DNA of 64,000 nucleotides, taken from positions 24,839,981 through 24,903,980 of the forward strand of contig JACMZG010001914.1 of assembly GCA_018340805.1 (NCBI GenBank), in the 5' to 3' direction. Shown here one piece after another: positions 13,401-22,694 of this stretch (its first letter is position 1; each line of letters begins with the position of its first letter). Both the position numbers and the translations under genes were made by a program. The notes below the pieces were generated by a model that did not search any database, had not been told where the DNA came from, and worked only from the letters and a program-made list of their open reading frames with translations. Source of the stretch: Microvelia longipes. Lineage: Eukaryota; Arthropoda; Insecta; Hemiptera; Veliidae.

Positions 13401-14157
13401 TATCAAAATTTAGGTTGTTAAAAGATGATTCTAACCTCTTTTTAGCATCAGGAATTTGATATGTCAGATTAGTCATTATCGATTTTAGTACTTCTGCTTT
13501 GTCACTTTGTTTTCTTCCAGTATTTGGATCGTTTGTAGATGTTCCATTTTTTCGGTTATTTGTAGCTGTTCCATTCTTTGGATTATTTGTGTTTGCTCCA
13601 TTTTTTAGATTATTTGCAGTTGTAATAGTATTTGAATTATTTGTAGCTGTTCCATTTTTTTGTTTATTCGAAACTGTTCCATTAGTTTCCTTATTTGTAG
13701 TTGTATCTTTTTGAGAAAGGGAAACTTTATCTAAAGACATGTGTAAAATCGATTCATTCGCCTTATTTTTGGCTGTTCCATTGAATTCATTATTTAATAC
13801 TGTTACGTTACTTTGAGGAAGAGGTAATTTATTTAAAGGCGTTGCAATCGTTTTATTGACTACCTTATTCGTTGTTGATTCATTATTTTGTGTTTTTGAA
13901 ACAATTAACAGCGTGTCAACTGTCGAAGTATTGACAAAATTTGGAATTGTAGTATTAATAGTCGTAGAATTCACAATATTTGGTACTGTAGTAATTTGGA
14001 TGTTTGACTCTGCTTCTTTGTTTATTATTGCTCCATTAGTTGTCGTTTCATTTAGACTGTCTAAAAGAATACTTCTACTTAACCTAATATAATTAGAATT
14101 ATCTGATTCAGCAGTTACTAATATTGAAAGAGATAAAAGAAAAGCTGTAAGTTTCAT
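7039..14157 (-). CDS. Gene 1: secreted Asn/Thr-rich, six-cysteine protein with GPI-like tail
   Basis: Three coding exons: 14157-13188, 11425-11321 and 7400-7039. Donors are G|GTAAGTATT and C|GTAAGTTAA; acceptors are TTTAG|TT and TTTTTACAG|TT. Both introns are phase 1, so the frame stays open into the terminal domain. The ATG at 14157 lies 5 bases after an acceptor (ATGTTACAG), implying a 5' untranslated exon. The product is about 478 residues. MKLTAFLLSLSILVTA is a signal peptide. Residues about 20-300 are Asn/Thr-rich with roughly 20 N-X-S/T sequons and a degenerate KNGTATNN repeat. Next is a C-x8-C-x15-C-x11-C-x15-C-x18-C domain, an acidic linker, and the tail LLLTFSTYILTLLVLR, which suggests GPI anchoring. 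I do not recognise the family. A heavily glycosylated cell-surface or secreted protein is inferred. Confidence 0.75.
7500..7885. repeat. Family D dispersed repeat, copy 1
   Basis: Shares order and many short words with 62220-62620, for example ACTATTTTAACGAC, a GTGGTCATTT/TTGGTCATTT block and CTAGCGCTCCT near the 3' end. Diverged. No coding capacity seen. It lies in an intron of gene 1. Confidence 0.6.
7955..8169 (+). repeat. Family A head
   Basis: Starts with a CTTTTCCTCATTTATACTG/GGAAAAGTATTGTGTTTGC hairpin block, then GGAACCGGGATT, a TGTGTGTG/TCTGTTACC block and TTAGAGAATTCAAAGTTTG. It matches the heads at 14290, 23448 and 31211. It is cut at 8170 by other repeats. Confidence 0.75.
8170..8430. 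repeat. Three-part inverted repeat
   Basis: A block of about 60 bp (TCTTGTCGTACTTTC, then AAGCTGTCAATAACCTCCAT) occurs forward at 8187-8245, inverted at about 8282-8350 and forward again at 8350-8420. The turn is a palindrome around AAGCTGTCTATAGACAGCTT near 8278-8297. Confidence 0.85.
8431..8700. repeat. Short dispersed repeat, also at 11960-12150
   Basis: ACGTGAAAATGGAATTATTA and the CACCAATGTAAAG/CTACCAATGTACAG block recur near 11980-12065. Function unknown. Intronic to gene 1. Confidence 0.5.
8701..8810 (-). mobile_element. tRNA-derived SINE fragment
   Basis: On the minus strand a B-box GGGTTCAAATCCC at about 8725 follows GCGTAGGGGTTTAAGGTGC, which resembles a tRNA A-box region. A short insertion lies between them. 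Too degraded to be a tRNA gene. Confidence 0.45.
8833..9488. mobile_element. Long terminal-inverted-repeat element, copy 1
   Basis: The arms are about 200 bp or more. GCATAGTCTGCCTATCCAGA near 8885 is mirrored by TCTGGATAGGCAGACTATG near 9372, and TTCTCTTCATG words face each other at about 8993 and 9260. The right end is GGCTCTTGGACTATAAA; the left end is partly deleted. It matches the fuller copy at 46478-47183. There is no transposase frame, so it is non-autonomous. Confidence 0.8.
9489..9824. other. Intronic, nothing recognised
   Basis: AT-rich sequence in the second intron of gene 1. No repeat or gene recognised. Confidence 0.4.
9825..10035 (+). mobile_element. SINE-2, copy 1
   Basis: Begins with the 5' part of a tRNA-like head (TTTGCCTCCGTAGCCGG, then CACCGAAGTCCAG). 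It continues through GTAGATGTGACCCACC to the diagnostic block GGTGGTTCCCGCAGGGCGAA, CCTGAAGG and AAAACGGGCATTATTATATT. Same body on the minus strand at 29235-29476 and, more diverged, at 63505-63705. Confidence 0.8.
10036..11320. other. Intronic (gene 1), with one hairpin
   Basis: No gene recognised. AAGGACTTGAA at 11041-11051 pairs exactly with TTCAAGTCCTT at 11057-11067. It lies within a larger imperfect palindrome bounded by GGCCTTGTACT and AGTACTAGGCC. Confidence 0.5.
11321..11425 (-). CDS. Gene 1, exon 2 (105-bp phase 1-1 exon)
   Basis: Encodes 34 whole codons including IVQICRFDDKTAICSAEYSK, which adds two cysteines. Flanked by a TTTAG acceptor and C|GTAAGTTAA donor. A second acceptor (TTTCAG) 6 bases in would drop two residues without changing frame. 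Confidence 0.7.
11426..13187. other. Intron 1 of gene 1
   Basis: Mostly AT-rich. The repeat shared with 8431-8700 lies at about 11960-12150, and a weak family A head remnant (CTTTTACGGTATAAATGAG) at about 12735-12770. Nothing coding recognised. Confidence 0.45.
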
Positions 14158-14161
14158 TTTC
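13188..14161 (-). CDS. Gene 1, exon 1 (signal peptide and Asn/Thr-rich region)
   Basis: The acceptor CTTATGTTACAG precedes GAAA then ATG at 14157, which is chosen over the upstream in-frame ATG at 14184 because that lies in the intron. The exon ends after PWKH plus one base at a consensus GTAAGTATT donor. The frame runs into stop soon after the donor, as expected of intron. Confidence 0.75.
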
Positions 14162-14289
14162 CTGTAACATAAGAAATAAGTCAAGAAAAAGTTAATTTTA
14201 TGAGAATTTTGTGTATTTTAAATGTTTGCATCTTTAATGCATTGCGAATTCCTATAATTTATTTTACTTTAAAAGTAACTGACGTGTAC

Positions 14290-14510
14290 TTATTAATACT
14301 TTTCCTCACCTACTAACGCATGTATGAGAAAAAGTATGGTGTTCGCTATAAAACCCTGAAAGCAAGTTTGATTATCCCTTTAAGACAATTTCATGAAGTT
14401 CTGAGTGGTATTCATCATGCTGTTTGTCTATCTGAGTGTCTGTGTCACACTTAACTCCCGCTAAGATTATGCTAGAGTGTTGTAAAACTCTGCACAATTT
14501 AGGCCATTTA
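14290..14510 (+). repeat. Family A head
   Basis: CTTTTCCTCACC, then GAGAAAAAGTATGGTGTTCGC, then the TCTGTGTCACACTTAACTCC and GCTAGAGTGTTG blocks. It lies directly upstream of gene 1's visible exon and could hold its untranslated exon or promoter. No TATA or initiator could be assigned. Confidence 0.6.
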
Positions 14511-14587
14511 GCGACTACAATAACCTCTTTTGCTGGGTCATCAAAAATTTTTAAATGTTTATCAATTAGTGATCAATCGATCGCTAA

Positions 14588-14639
14588 TATATATATATAT
14601 ATATAATATATATATATATAAATAAATAAATAAATATAT

Positions 14640-14691
<52 letters not shown>

Positions 14692-14722
14692 ATATAATAT
14701 TTATATTATATTATATATTATA

Positions 14723-14765
<43 letters not shown>
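14588..14765. repeat. AT microsatellite
   Basis: Interrupted (AT)n of about 175 bp with AATAAATAAATA interruptions. Confidence 0.95.
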
Positions 14766-14769
<4 letters not shown>

Positions 14770-15315
14770 ATGTACAGAAAATAAGACGTTACATGTCGCG
14801 TATGTATCAGTGTATGTCCGTGTATGCATTTAACATCGATGAACAGTTTTATTTGTCAAAGGTCTTGTGTTGAAGGAATATTAAAACTTAACTTCCACTT
14901 GTCCACAATATGCAATAAGGTATTGCTAATGAAATAGTAAAAAAATAAAATAAAAATTCTAAAGTGTTCTTAATAGTAAAATATATTTATTTTATCATTT
15001 TTGCTGAATACATACCTTAATATCTAAATGTAATAATAAACAATTTATTGATACTTATTGGCACACATATTGTATTACTCACTATACCTTGCACTGTCGT
15101 TTTGTAAATATGTTTAAATTTTATCAATATTAAGCTGGAGTGCCTAAGGCTTATCTACTGATAAGGAAATAAAACACGATTTCGTTGCTTTGTAATAAAT
15201 TCGATACTTTTTACGTCCGAAAGCTCTAATGGAACTCTGATGGTGGTGATTTTGTATATGTGATAGATGCTAGTTGTGGTCAGCCACTTTTTTCATTGTG
15301 TATATTAGTTTATAG
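14766..15315. other. Intergenic, nothing recognised
   Basis: AT-rich. No gene or repeat recognised. Confidence 0.45.
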
Positions 15316-15715
15316 TTTTATCTAACAAACGTAAACAAGAAGTTGGAAATTTGTGGTCTCTTATTGTTCTTATCTGCTTATAGTTTCGTCTATCAAACGT
15401 AAAGAAGAATTTAGAAATTCATGGTCTCTTATTGTTTCTATCTGCTCATAGTTCCATCCATCAAACATAAAGAAACATTTAGAAATTCGTGGTCTCTTAT
15501 TGTATCTATCTGCCTATAGTATTATCTATTGAACGTAAAAAATAATTAAGAAATTCGTGGTCTCTTATTGTATCTATCTGCTTATAGTTTCATCCATCAA
15601 ACGTAAAGAAACATTTAGAAATTCGTGGTGTCTTATTGTATCTATCTGCCTATAGTATTATCTATTGAACGTAAAAAATAATTAAGAAATTCATGTCTCT
15701 TATCGTGTCTATAAA
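15316..15715. repeat. Tandem repeat, period about 68 bp
   Basis: Six units with GTGGTCTCTTATTG and TCTATCTGC words at about 15355, 15423, 15490, 15557, 15628 and 15694. Confidence 0.9.
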
Positions 15716-15902
15716 ATTAAAATATATACTTTTATATTACTATTAGTATAAGTTTCAATAAAATACATCATATAATAAGAATATACACCTAAGTATGCAT
15801 GACGTAATTTATTTTATTATAAACTCTGATAAATTGTAAAGGGGTTTTTTGATGAGCAATTCTTAGTATTTTGAATTAAAACACTTTAGTTTAGCAATAT
15901 CT

Positions 15903-16340
15903 TTAATGTCTCCTATTGTATATACATAAAGGAGGCAATAGGAGACAATGGATGAAACAGCGTATGGTTTTATCCATTGTCTCCTATTGTATGTTTAGGA
16001 GGCAATAGAGACAATGGATGAAACAGCTTATGGTTTATCCATTGTCTCCTATTGTATGTATAGGAGGCAATAGGAGACAATAGATGAAACAGCTTATGGT
16101 TTTATCCATTGTCTCCTATTGTATGTATAGGAGGCAATAGAGACATGATGAAACAGCTTATGGATCCATTGTCTCCTATTGTATGTATATAACAATAGAT
16201 GAAACAGCTTATGTTTTATCCATTGTCTCCTATGTGTATAGGAGGCAATAGGAGACAATGGATGAAACAGCTTATGGTTTTATCCATTGTCTCCTATTGT
16301 ATGTATAGGAGGCAATAGGAGACAATGGATAAAACAGGTT
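15903..16340. repeat. Palindromic satellite, period about 66 bp
   Basis: Each unit contains AGGAGACAATGGAT, GAAACAGCTTATGGTTTT and then ATCCATTGTCTCCT, so it folds on itself. Neighbouring units also pair through TATGTATAGGAGGCAATAGG. About seven units, several shortened. Confidence 0.9.
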
Positions 16341-16439
16341 TATCCATCAACGTAAAGAATAAGTTAGTAATTCATAGTCTCTTATTAAAATATGTTGGCT
16401 ACTTGCTGCTCATTTTATTCTTTAATTAGCATTTAATTA

Positions 16440-16713
16440 GTTTTACTTTGTGTGTGTATGTCTGTTCTGTATTTGTGTTTGTGTCTCAGTGTATGTATAC
16501 TGGAGAATTAAAATTTGTTCAAAAATCGAGTAAGGAGTATCTCGGAACTATTCCTTATCACAAGTTTTAATTCTCTAGCATTAATGGGAGCTACGATGAT
16601 AACAGGCACACACACGCACCCATACATACACACACGCGCACATACAGACAGACAACATTGTGAAAACCACTTAGGAGGCCTTAAAAACACCTGAAACGGA
16701 TAATTCTGATGAT
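16440..16713 (-). repeat. Family A copy, distal part (split by a Penelope-like fragment)
   Basis: Reverse orientation: AATTCTCTAGCATTAATGGG, a CACACACGCACCC tract, CACTTAGGAGGCCTTAAAAA and CACCTGAAACGGATAATTC. It is interrupted after ATTCTGATGAT (16703-16713) and resumes at 17490. Confidence 0.75.
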
Positions 16714-17448
16714 ATGGGTGAAAGAAAGAGTCTCTCCACAAAAATATTTTTTATTGGCAAAGCGCTTTCAAACTAGCATGAGGCATCATCAGTGCCTGTA
16801 CAAACAAGTCAACAACTAAAACTAATCAATCAAATAAAACAAAAAAGTAACATAAGTACAAAACTAAATAAAAAGGTAGCAACAAAATAAATAAATAAAT
16901 AACAGAACAAGAAATAAAAATATAGGGAAATAATACGAATAAATAAAAACAGATAATTAAACAAAAAAAAATAATTAAATAAACAATAAAAAATTACCTT
17001 AAAATAAAGATGAAATTAATAAACCATGACACAAATAAAATTAAAAAACCACAAATAACTACTTCTTCTTTTTTTAGATGGTAAAAGCTCGGTGAGCCTG
17101 TAAGACTAACTTGAGTGGGGGAGGAACCTTCAGTAGAGTACGAAGAAGCGGCGAGCTGTCCCCTTAAGTTTAAATTTAAATCTCCTACATTTTGCTGACT
17201 GCGCAGTATTTCAAGTTTTTCAAGGAGTCCAGTTTCCGTCCCTTATCAACAAAATGTAAAAAACCGGCTACGTGAGGTCCTTCCTTATGTTCTTCCGAAC
17301 TTATATGTTGATAAAACCGACTGCTAGCGTGCTTAGTATGCTCTGCCAAACGGATGCTTAGGCTCCTCCCGGTCTGTCCTAAGTACTCAGGCTACAGTAC
17401 CGCATTAATTATGTATACGCCATTTCTCGTAAACATTCGCCATTTCTC

Positions 17449-17489
<41 letters not shown>
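16714..17489 (-). mobile_element. Penelope-like element fragment with GIY-YIG nuclease remnant
   Basis: A 776-bp insertion bounded by the 11-bp direct repeat ATTCTGATGAT (16703-16713 and 17490-17500) inside a family A copy. The minus strand, 5' to 3', has about 38 T, then a frame with GVYII, an in-frame stop, then EYLGQTGRSLSIRLAEH and later VDKGRKLDSLKNLKYC. These are the GIY, YIG and arginine motifs of the GIY-YIG nuclease that Penelope-like retroelements carry after their RT. An AT-rich tail follows, then CACTGATGATG, TTGAAAGCGC and CAATAAAAAATATTTTTGTG, which resembles Penelope-like 3' ends. It is 5'-truncated and broken, hence inactive. Confidence 0.75.
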
Positions 17490-17492
<3 letters not shown>

Positions 17493-17600
17493 CTGATGAT
17501 GTTCCGGTTTCGGGCTACTTTACAAACACAATACTTTTCCTATATACTGACGGTATAAATGAGGAAAATTAAAAATGTTTTGATGAAACAAAGCACGGTA
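17490..17600 (-). repeat. Family A copy, proximal part
   Basis: Continues the copy split at 16713: GATGTTCCGGTTTCGG, AAACACAATACTTTTCC and GGTATAAATGAGGAAAA. Confidence 0.75.
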
Positions 17601-18160
17601 TTTGACTAATAAATTTGAAAATTTGCTAATATTGTGGCAGTATACCCCTAACATAAACTACTTATGCGAAAACCTAATACAGAACACTAATGTAGTGAGA
17701 AGTGAACAAGAGGCCAAAGGCGAGTTTTAGTTGTGGAATAGACTTAATTCATTTTGATCATAGCGCCATCTCTTGGTATATATCTTAAACATCTCTTCTT
17801 ACAGTTGTAGCAGGGATCTTGAATAAAGGGGATGACGCACTAAGTCGATTTGTCATACAACAAAGTGACCCCATCAAAAACCAAAAAAATAGAGGGAATT
17901 CAACACGAAACACGTCAAAAACCAACTGCAAATGCTTGGTTCAAACTGCGCATGCTTACAATTCTTGTAAATGCGCAAGTTTTAAATTTAAGAGGCAAAT
18001 TTACCTCTCAATGGTTTTCCTATTGTTTATTGCTTGAGAATATTTTAACAACTGTTTTTACTTCATTTTTAAATTTCTATTTTTTGTTTCAGGTATGCTA
18101 TTGGAGTTATTAGTGAGTCTTCTCTTTATTATCTCCAATTATTTAATTTTAAAATCTGAT
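17601..18160. other. Intergenic, possible old transcribed sequence
   Basis: Holds TAATAAATTTGAAAATTTGC, also seen near 27826. Two overlapping frames of 72-87 codons at 17819-18113 show no family features. AACACGAAACACGTCAAAAA may be repeat-derived. Nothing assignable. Confidence 0.35.
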
Positions 18161-18515
18161 TTTTTTTTTTTTTTTATTTTATTTATTGAATAATACAACA
18201 ACAATTGTGATTGTTACAAGTATTAGAGATAGCATTTCGCGCGCCTGTGTTAAACACGTTAACATCGGCTCTCGCTATTTACGTTTTTAAACACACTTCC
18301 TTAAAAGTTTTAGTTTTTATTTCATACCGGATGGTTTCTTATTATTTATTCTTTTTATTATGTGAAGTTTAGTATAATTTAGAAGTTTATTTCGTTTTAT
18401 TTTATTCATTTAAGATCTACCGGTTTTTAACAAAAAAAGAAAGCTGTTTAATAGAAGTGCGCCAAGAGTTCACCTTATCACCCGGGGAAAACCCGAGCCA
18501 TCTAAAGGTAAACAA
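18161..18515 (+). other. T-tract and putative leader of the jockey-like LINE
   Basis: A run of about 18 T at 18161-18178 followed by TTATTTATTGAATAATAC, which looks like the reversed A-rich 3' end of another LINE. After that comes about 300 bp ahead of ORF1. The true 5' end of the plus-strand element is not visible. Confidence 0.4.
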
Positions 18516-19863
18516 ATGTTGAATACCTTTCAGATGACGAGAAAGGGGAAACGGCGTAGATCCACTACGTCTCCTCCTAAAACTATAAAGAAGCCTAACA
18601 TTGAATCTTCTGAAAAACGAAGAAATTCAATGCCATCTATGCAATCTAGCGGAATTTCCCAGAACAACTCTCCAAGCGAAGTCTCGTCCCCTGGCAGACC
18701 CGCGATGTTTCAAATAATCAAGGAGCAACTTTTGAAACGCCAAATAGTTTTGCAGTGTTAGCAAATGCAAATCAAGACAATCTCGATACCGAGCAGCAAA
18801 GTGGAGGACAATCACATCTAAAACCACCACCAATTTACGTACATGGCGTAACTAATTTTTCTAATCTAGTGGAAAAATTAAAAACTGTTCTCGGCAACGA
18901 TGAATTCACGTGCAAAGCCCGCACCAGTGACGTGGCAATTCAGTGTAAAACCCCCGAAGGTTATAGAGACCTTGTTCACGCTTTTAGGGCTGATAATGTG
19001 TCCTTCCATACTTATCAACCTAAAGAAGACAAACCATATAGAGTAGTTCTTCGCCACCTTCACCCCTCTACTCCTGTAGAGGCCATCAAATCTGAACTTG
19101 AACAACGCGGTTTTCAAGTAAGGAACATTGTCAACGTTAAAAAGGGTGAAGCAGCCCTTGCTTTATTTTTTGTTGACCTGGAACCTAATCCCTCAAATAA
19201 AGAGATTTTTAACGTCTCCACAATTTACCACTGCAAGGTTAAGGTAGAAGAGCCCTACAAACGCATATCAGTGGTACAGTGTACACGCTGTCAAAGTCTA
19301 GGTCATACTAAAAAATACTGTAACTTGAGCCCACGGTGCGTTAAGTGTGCAGAAAATCATTTTACACAAGAGTGTACAAAAACCGTGGATCAAGAGCCTA
19401 AATGTGCTTTGTGTAATGGTACCCACCCTGCCAGTTATCGAGGATGTACTGTACACAGAGAGCTTCAGAAAAAGTTGCGCAAACCTGAGGCACAACCACA
19501 GCTTACAGTACCACCAACTGTAAACCAAACACCTCTGCCACAGCTTGTACCTGCTACTCCAGCCACTCGACCTCATCAAAGCTACTCACAAGCAGCATCG
19601 CTAAGCCAGAACAACCAGCTGTAGAGCCTCCACCATTTTTCAACCCGCCTGCAATTAGTTATGCCTCTGCCACCTCGGGCACTCCTCTCCCAAAAAGACC
19701 CCGTTTACCTGCTTATATTCCACCAACTACCGGAACTGATATCTCTTTTTACTTTCAGTCCTTCCTAACTGAACTCCGCCAAATGCTTGAACCGCTTTTT
19801 ACAGCCTTAACAAGTCTCACAACTGCTTTAAGTTCAGCTCTTCCCGCCAGGGCGACGCCTTGA
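18516..19863 (+). pseudogene. Jockey-like LINE ORF1 (Gag-like, zinc knuckle), frameshifted
   Basis: Nucleic-acid-binding protein of a non-LTR retrotransposon. It starts in the frame of 18516 with the basic stretch MTRKGKRRRS. The reading moves to the frame of 18755 near 18700 (a one-base shift; SNNQGATFETPNSFAV is in the second frame) and shifts again near 19600. The second shift continues as EPPPFFNPPAISYASATS to the TGA at 19861-19863. Three CCHC-type knuckles stand in a row: CTRCQSLGHTKKYC, CVKCAENHFTQEC and CALCNGTHPASYRGC. The last, with its HPASYRGC signature, is typical of jockey and related clades. Two shifts make it non-functional, though otherwise the protein is well preserved. Confidence 0.85.
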
Positions 19864-22301
19864 CCTCTCCAACGTCCTGTTCTCTTATCATCCTTCTTTG
19901 GAACGCCAACGGTGCGACCCGACACCGGCAGGAACTAGACCTTATACTTCAGGACAGAAGGATCGACATTGCCCTCATCACAGAGACACATTTCACTTCA
20001 CGATCACATTTTAACATTGCTAATTACACAACATACAGAACAGATCACCCTGATGACACTGCACACGGGGGTAGTGCGATCCTAATACGTAATTCCCTTT
20101 CTCACTATACTATTCCTTCAACCTGCTCGGAAGCTATTCAGTGCACATCTATTTCTCTTAATCTCTCTCCTTTTAATTACACTATATCCTCTGTTTATTG
20201 TCCTCCTAGTCAGAGAGTTTCCAATCAAGATTTCCTGTCCTTATTCCAATCCTTGGGTCCTAAATTCATCGCTGGTGGGGATTATAATGCAAAGCACCGA
20301 ATGTTTGGATGTCGAGCTAGTAATCCTCGAGGCATCGTTCTACATGACGTAATTTCCTCCTCAAATTTCCAAATCCATTCTCCTAATGAGTACACGTACT
20401 TTCCCACAGATCAGAACCGTCTACCAGATCTTTTAGACTATTTTGTTTCATCTCCTATAACGCATCTCCACCCATCATCCTTAGTCCTTAACGATTTATC
20501 CTCTGATCACTCTCCAGTTCTCCTTACTCTAGATATTACTCCTCCCACGGTACCTCCAAAACCAAAACTAATAAACGGACGCATAAACTGGGACAACTTT
20601 CAGACCTTACTTGATCAGAGACTTGACTTAACTTTACCACTGAAAACAGCAATAGATATAGATAATGCAGTACAACTACTTACTCACTCCATACAGACAT
20701 CAATATAGGACTCAACTATTGACCTAGACTCAAAGCGATCCTACAAACTGACGACACTACCTAACGAAATACGCACTCTTATTACCGACAAAAGACGAGC
20801 TAGAGCACAGTGGAAAAGGACAAGATACCCCTCAGACAAAAGGATATTAAATACAATTAGCAGGACACTAACTAAACTAATAAGACAACATAATGACGCT
20901 AAATTCGAGAATTACACCGAACAACTGACAGACAGAGACAGATCTCTATGGAATGCAAGTCGACGGCTCCTATCTCACAAATTCACTCCCTCTCCTTTAA
21001 AAAGACCTGATGATACTTGGGCGAAGTCGGAAGCTGATAAAGTTGAAGTTTTTGCCCAGCATCTCAGTAATCTTTTCTCTCCCCATCCCGATATCCTAGA
21101 CCAAGACCACGAACATAAAATCAATAACGACCTTCTTATCCCCCTGCAAATGTCTCCTCCACCTAAAGCCTTTAACCCCTCTGATATTCAGCACACAATT
21201 AAACACCTCAAATCCCGAAAATCTCCTGGCTATGACCTAAATACACCTGAAATCCTAAAGCGCCTTCCGAAGAAGGGTATTCTTTTCCTTACCTACATAT
21301 GCAACGCTGTCCTTCGAACAACCCACTTCCCAACCCAATGGAAATTTGCTACTATTATCATGATTCCAAAACCCTCCAAACCAACTCATCTCCCTTCGTC
21401 CTACCGACCTATCAGTCTTCTTCCTGTCATGGGGAAAATCCTTGAAAAACTCCTCCTTCGCCGACTCCTTCCTTACCTTAAAGACAAAATTCCAAACCAC
21501 CAATTTGGTTTCCGCTCCCAGCATTCCACTGTCCAACAATGTCATCGGGTAGTCGATGTCATTGCCTCCAGCCTTGAGTCGAAAAAGTATTGTTCGGTGG
21601 TATTTCTTGATGAGGCACAAGCCTTTGATAGAGTATGGCATGCCGGACTGCTTTGGAAACTCAAGAAAATCCTTCCTTTTACCTATTATCTTGTCCTCAA
21701 ATCATTTCTCACTGATAGATTCTTCCAAGTTAGTTTAGGCTACTCACTCTCCTTAATCTATCCTGTAGGGGCTGGCGTCCCGCAAGGTAGTATCCTAGGT
21801 CCCATTCTTTACTCCTTCTATACTCATGATATTCCAGAACACCCGTCCACAATCCTTGGAACCTTTGCAGATGACAAGGCCATCCTATCTGTCCACAATA
21901 GCCATATAACCGCTTCCGACAATACCCAGAACCATCTTACCCTTCTTGAACCCTGGTTGAGGAAATGGAGGATAAAGATAAACGAACAGAAAAGTATTCA
22001 TGTCACTTTCGCTCTTCGTATAGACACTTGTCCTCCAGTCACCCTTAACCAAGTTCACATACCTCAATCCTCCAGTGTCCGATACCTGGGCCTTAACCTT
22101 GACAGACGTTTAAATTGGCAACATCACACTAAAACAAAACGGACTGACGTATCACGACGTTTCAAGTTCCTGTCACGTCTTTTAGATCGTAGGTCCAAAT
22201 TAACATTGAGCAACAAACTTAGGATCTATAACGTCATATTAAAACCATCATGGGCCTATGGTCTGGAAGTGTGGGGTTGCACCAAGCGTTCTAAAATCTG
22301 A
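19860..22301 (+). pseudogene. Jockey-like LINE ORF2 (endonuclease plus reverse transcriptase), one nonsense codon
   Basis: Starts at TTG within TTGA, overlapping the ORF1 stop, where jockey-type elements usually have ATGA. An apurinic-type endonuclease comes first: LLWNANGATRHRQEL, ALITETHF, GGDYNAKH and SDHSPV carry the expected N, E, D/N and SDH residues. An in-frame TAG at 20706-20708 follows QTSI, and the same frame then continues to the TGA at 22299. The RT domain has YRPISLLPVMGKILEKLL, NHQFGFRSQHSTVQQ, VVFLDEAQAFDRVW, GVPQGSILGPILY and the catalytic box FADD. The C-terminus breaks down after YGLEVWGC, with degraded sequence to about 22430. It would replicate by target-primed reverse transcription. 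It is nearly complete but dead. Confidence 0.9.
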
Positions 22302-22440
22302 TTTAAACATTTTTTAGTACAGTTCTTAAAGAAGATTAACATAGTAATATTAGTCCGGGTGCCCACGGCTTATTTTCTACCTCATAAAAGGTGTGAAAAG
22401 GTTATTGACGACATCAAAAATTTATTTTCCGGGTATAACA
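22302..22440 (+). other. Degraded 3' part of the jockey-like LINE
   Basis: Translates in pieces as a decayed continuation of ORF2. No A-tail is visible before family A sequence begins. Confidence 0.4.
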
Positions 22441-22690
22441 GCTTAACAAGCTAGCGAAGCTACGAGGACGACTGCCACACACACGTACTGACAAACTAAT
22501 TTTATTTCTAAAAACTACTCAGGTCTTAAAAACACGTGAATCTGATAATTCAGGTAAAATCCCGGTTTCACCTGAATTTTCAACCTGACCGTTTTTTTGC
22601 AAACTCAGTACATTTTCTATTTACTATGGTATAAAAGAATATAATTAAAAATTTTATAACATCAATTTTTTTTTATTTAACATGAAATTA
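22441..22690 (-). repeat. Family A head, reversed
   Basis: Contains CCACACACACGTACTGAC, ACTACTCAGGTCTTAAAAAC, GAATCTGATAATTCAGGT and a degraded GTATAAAAGAATATAATT hairpin. The order matches 35960-36180. Confidence 0.6.
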
Positions 22691-22694
22691 AAAT

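Noticed and set aside
13499..14092. Plus-strand ORFs opposite gene 1 exon 1
   Set aside because: Shadows of the Asn/Thr-rich coding sequence on the other strand (GTT-rich reverse of AAC).
15903..16340. CRISPR-like array
   Set aside because: Units are continuous palindromic satellite copies without unique spacers, and the context is eukaryotic.
21255..21641. Minus-strand 128-codon ORF inside the LINE
   Set aside because: Shadow of the reverse transcriptase frame.
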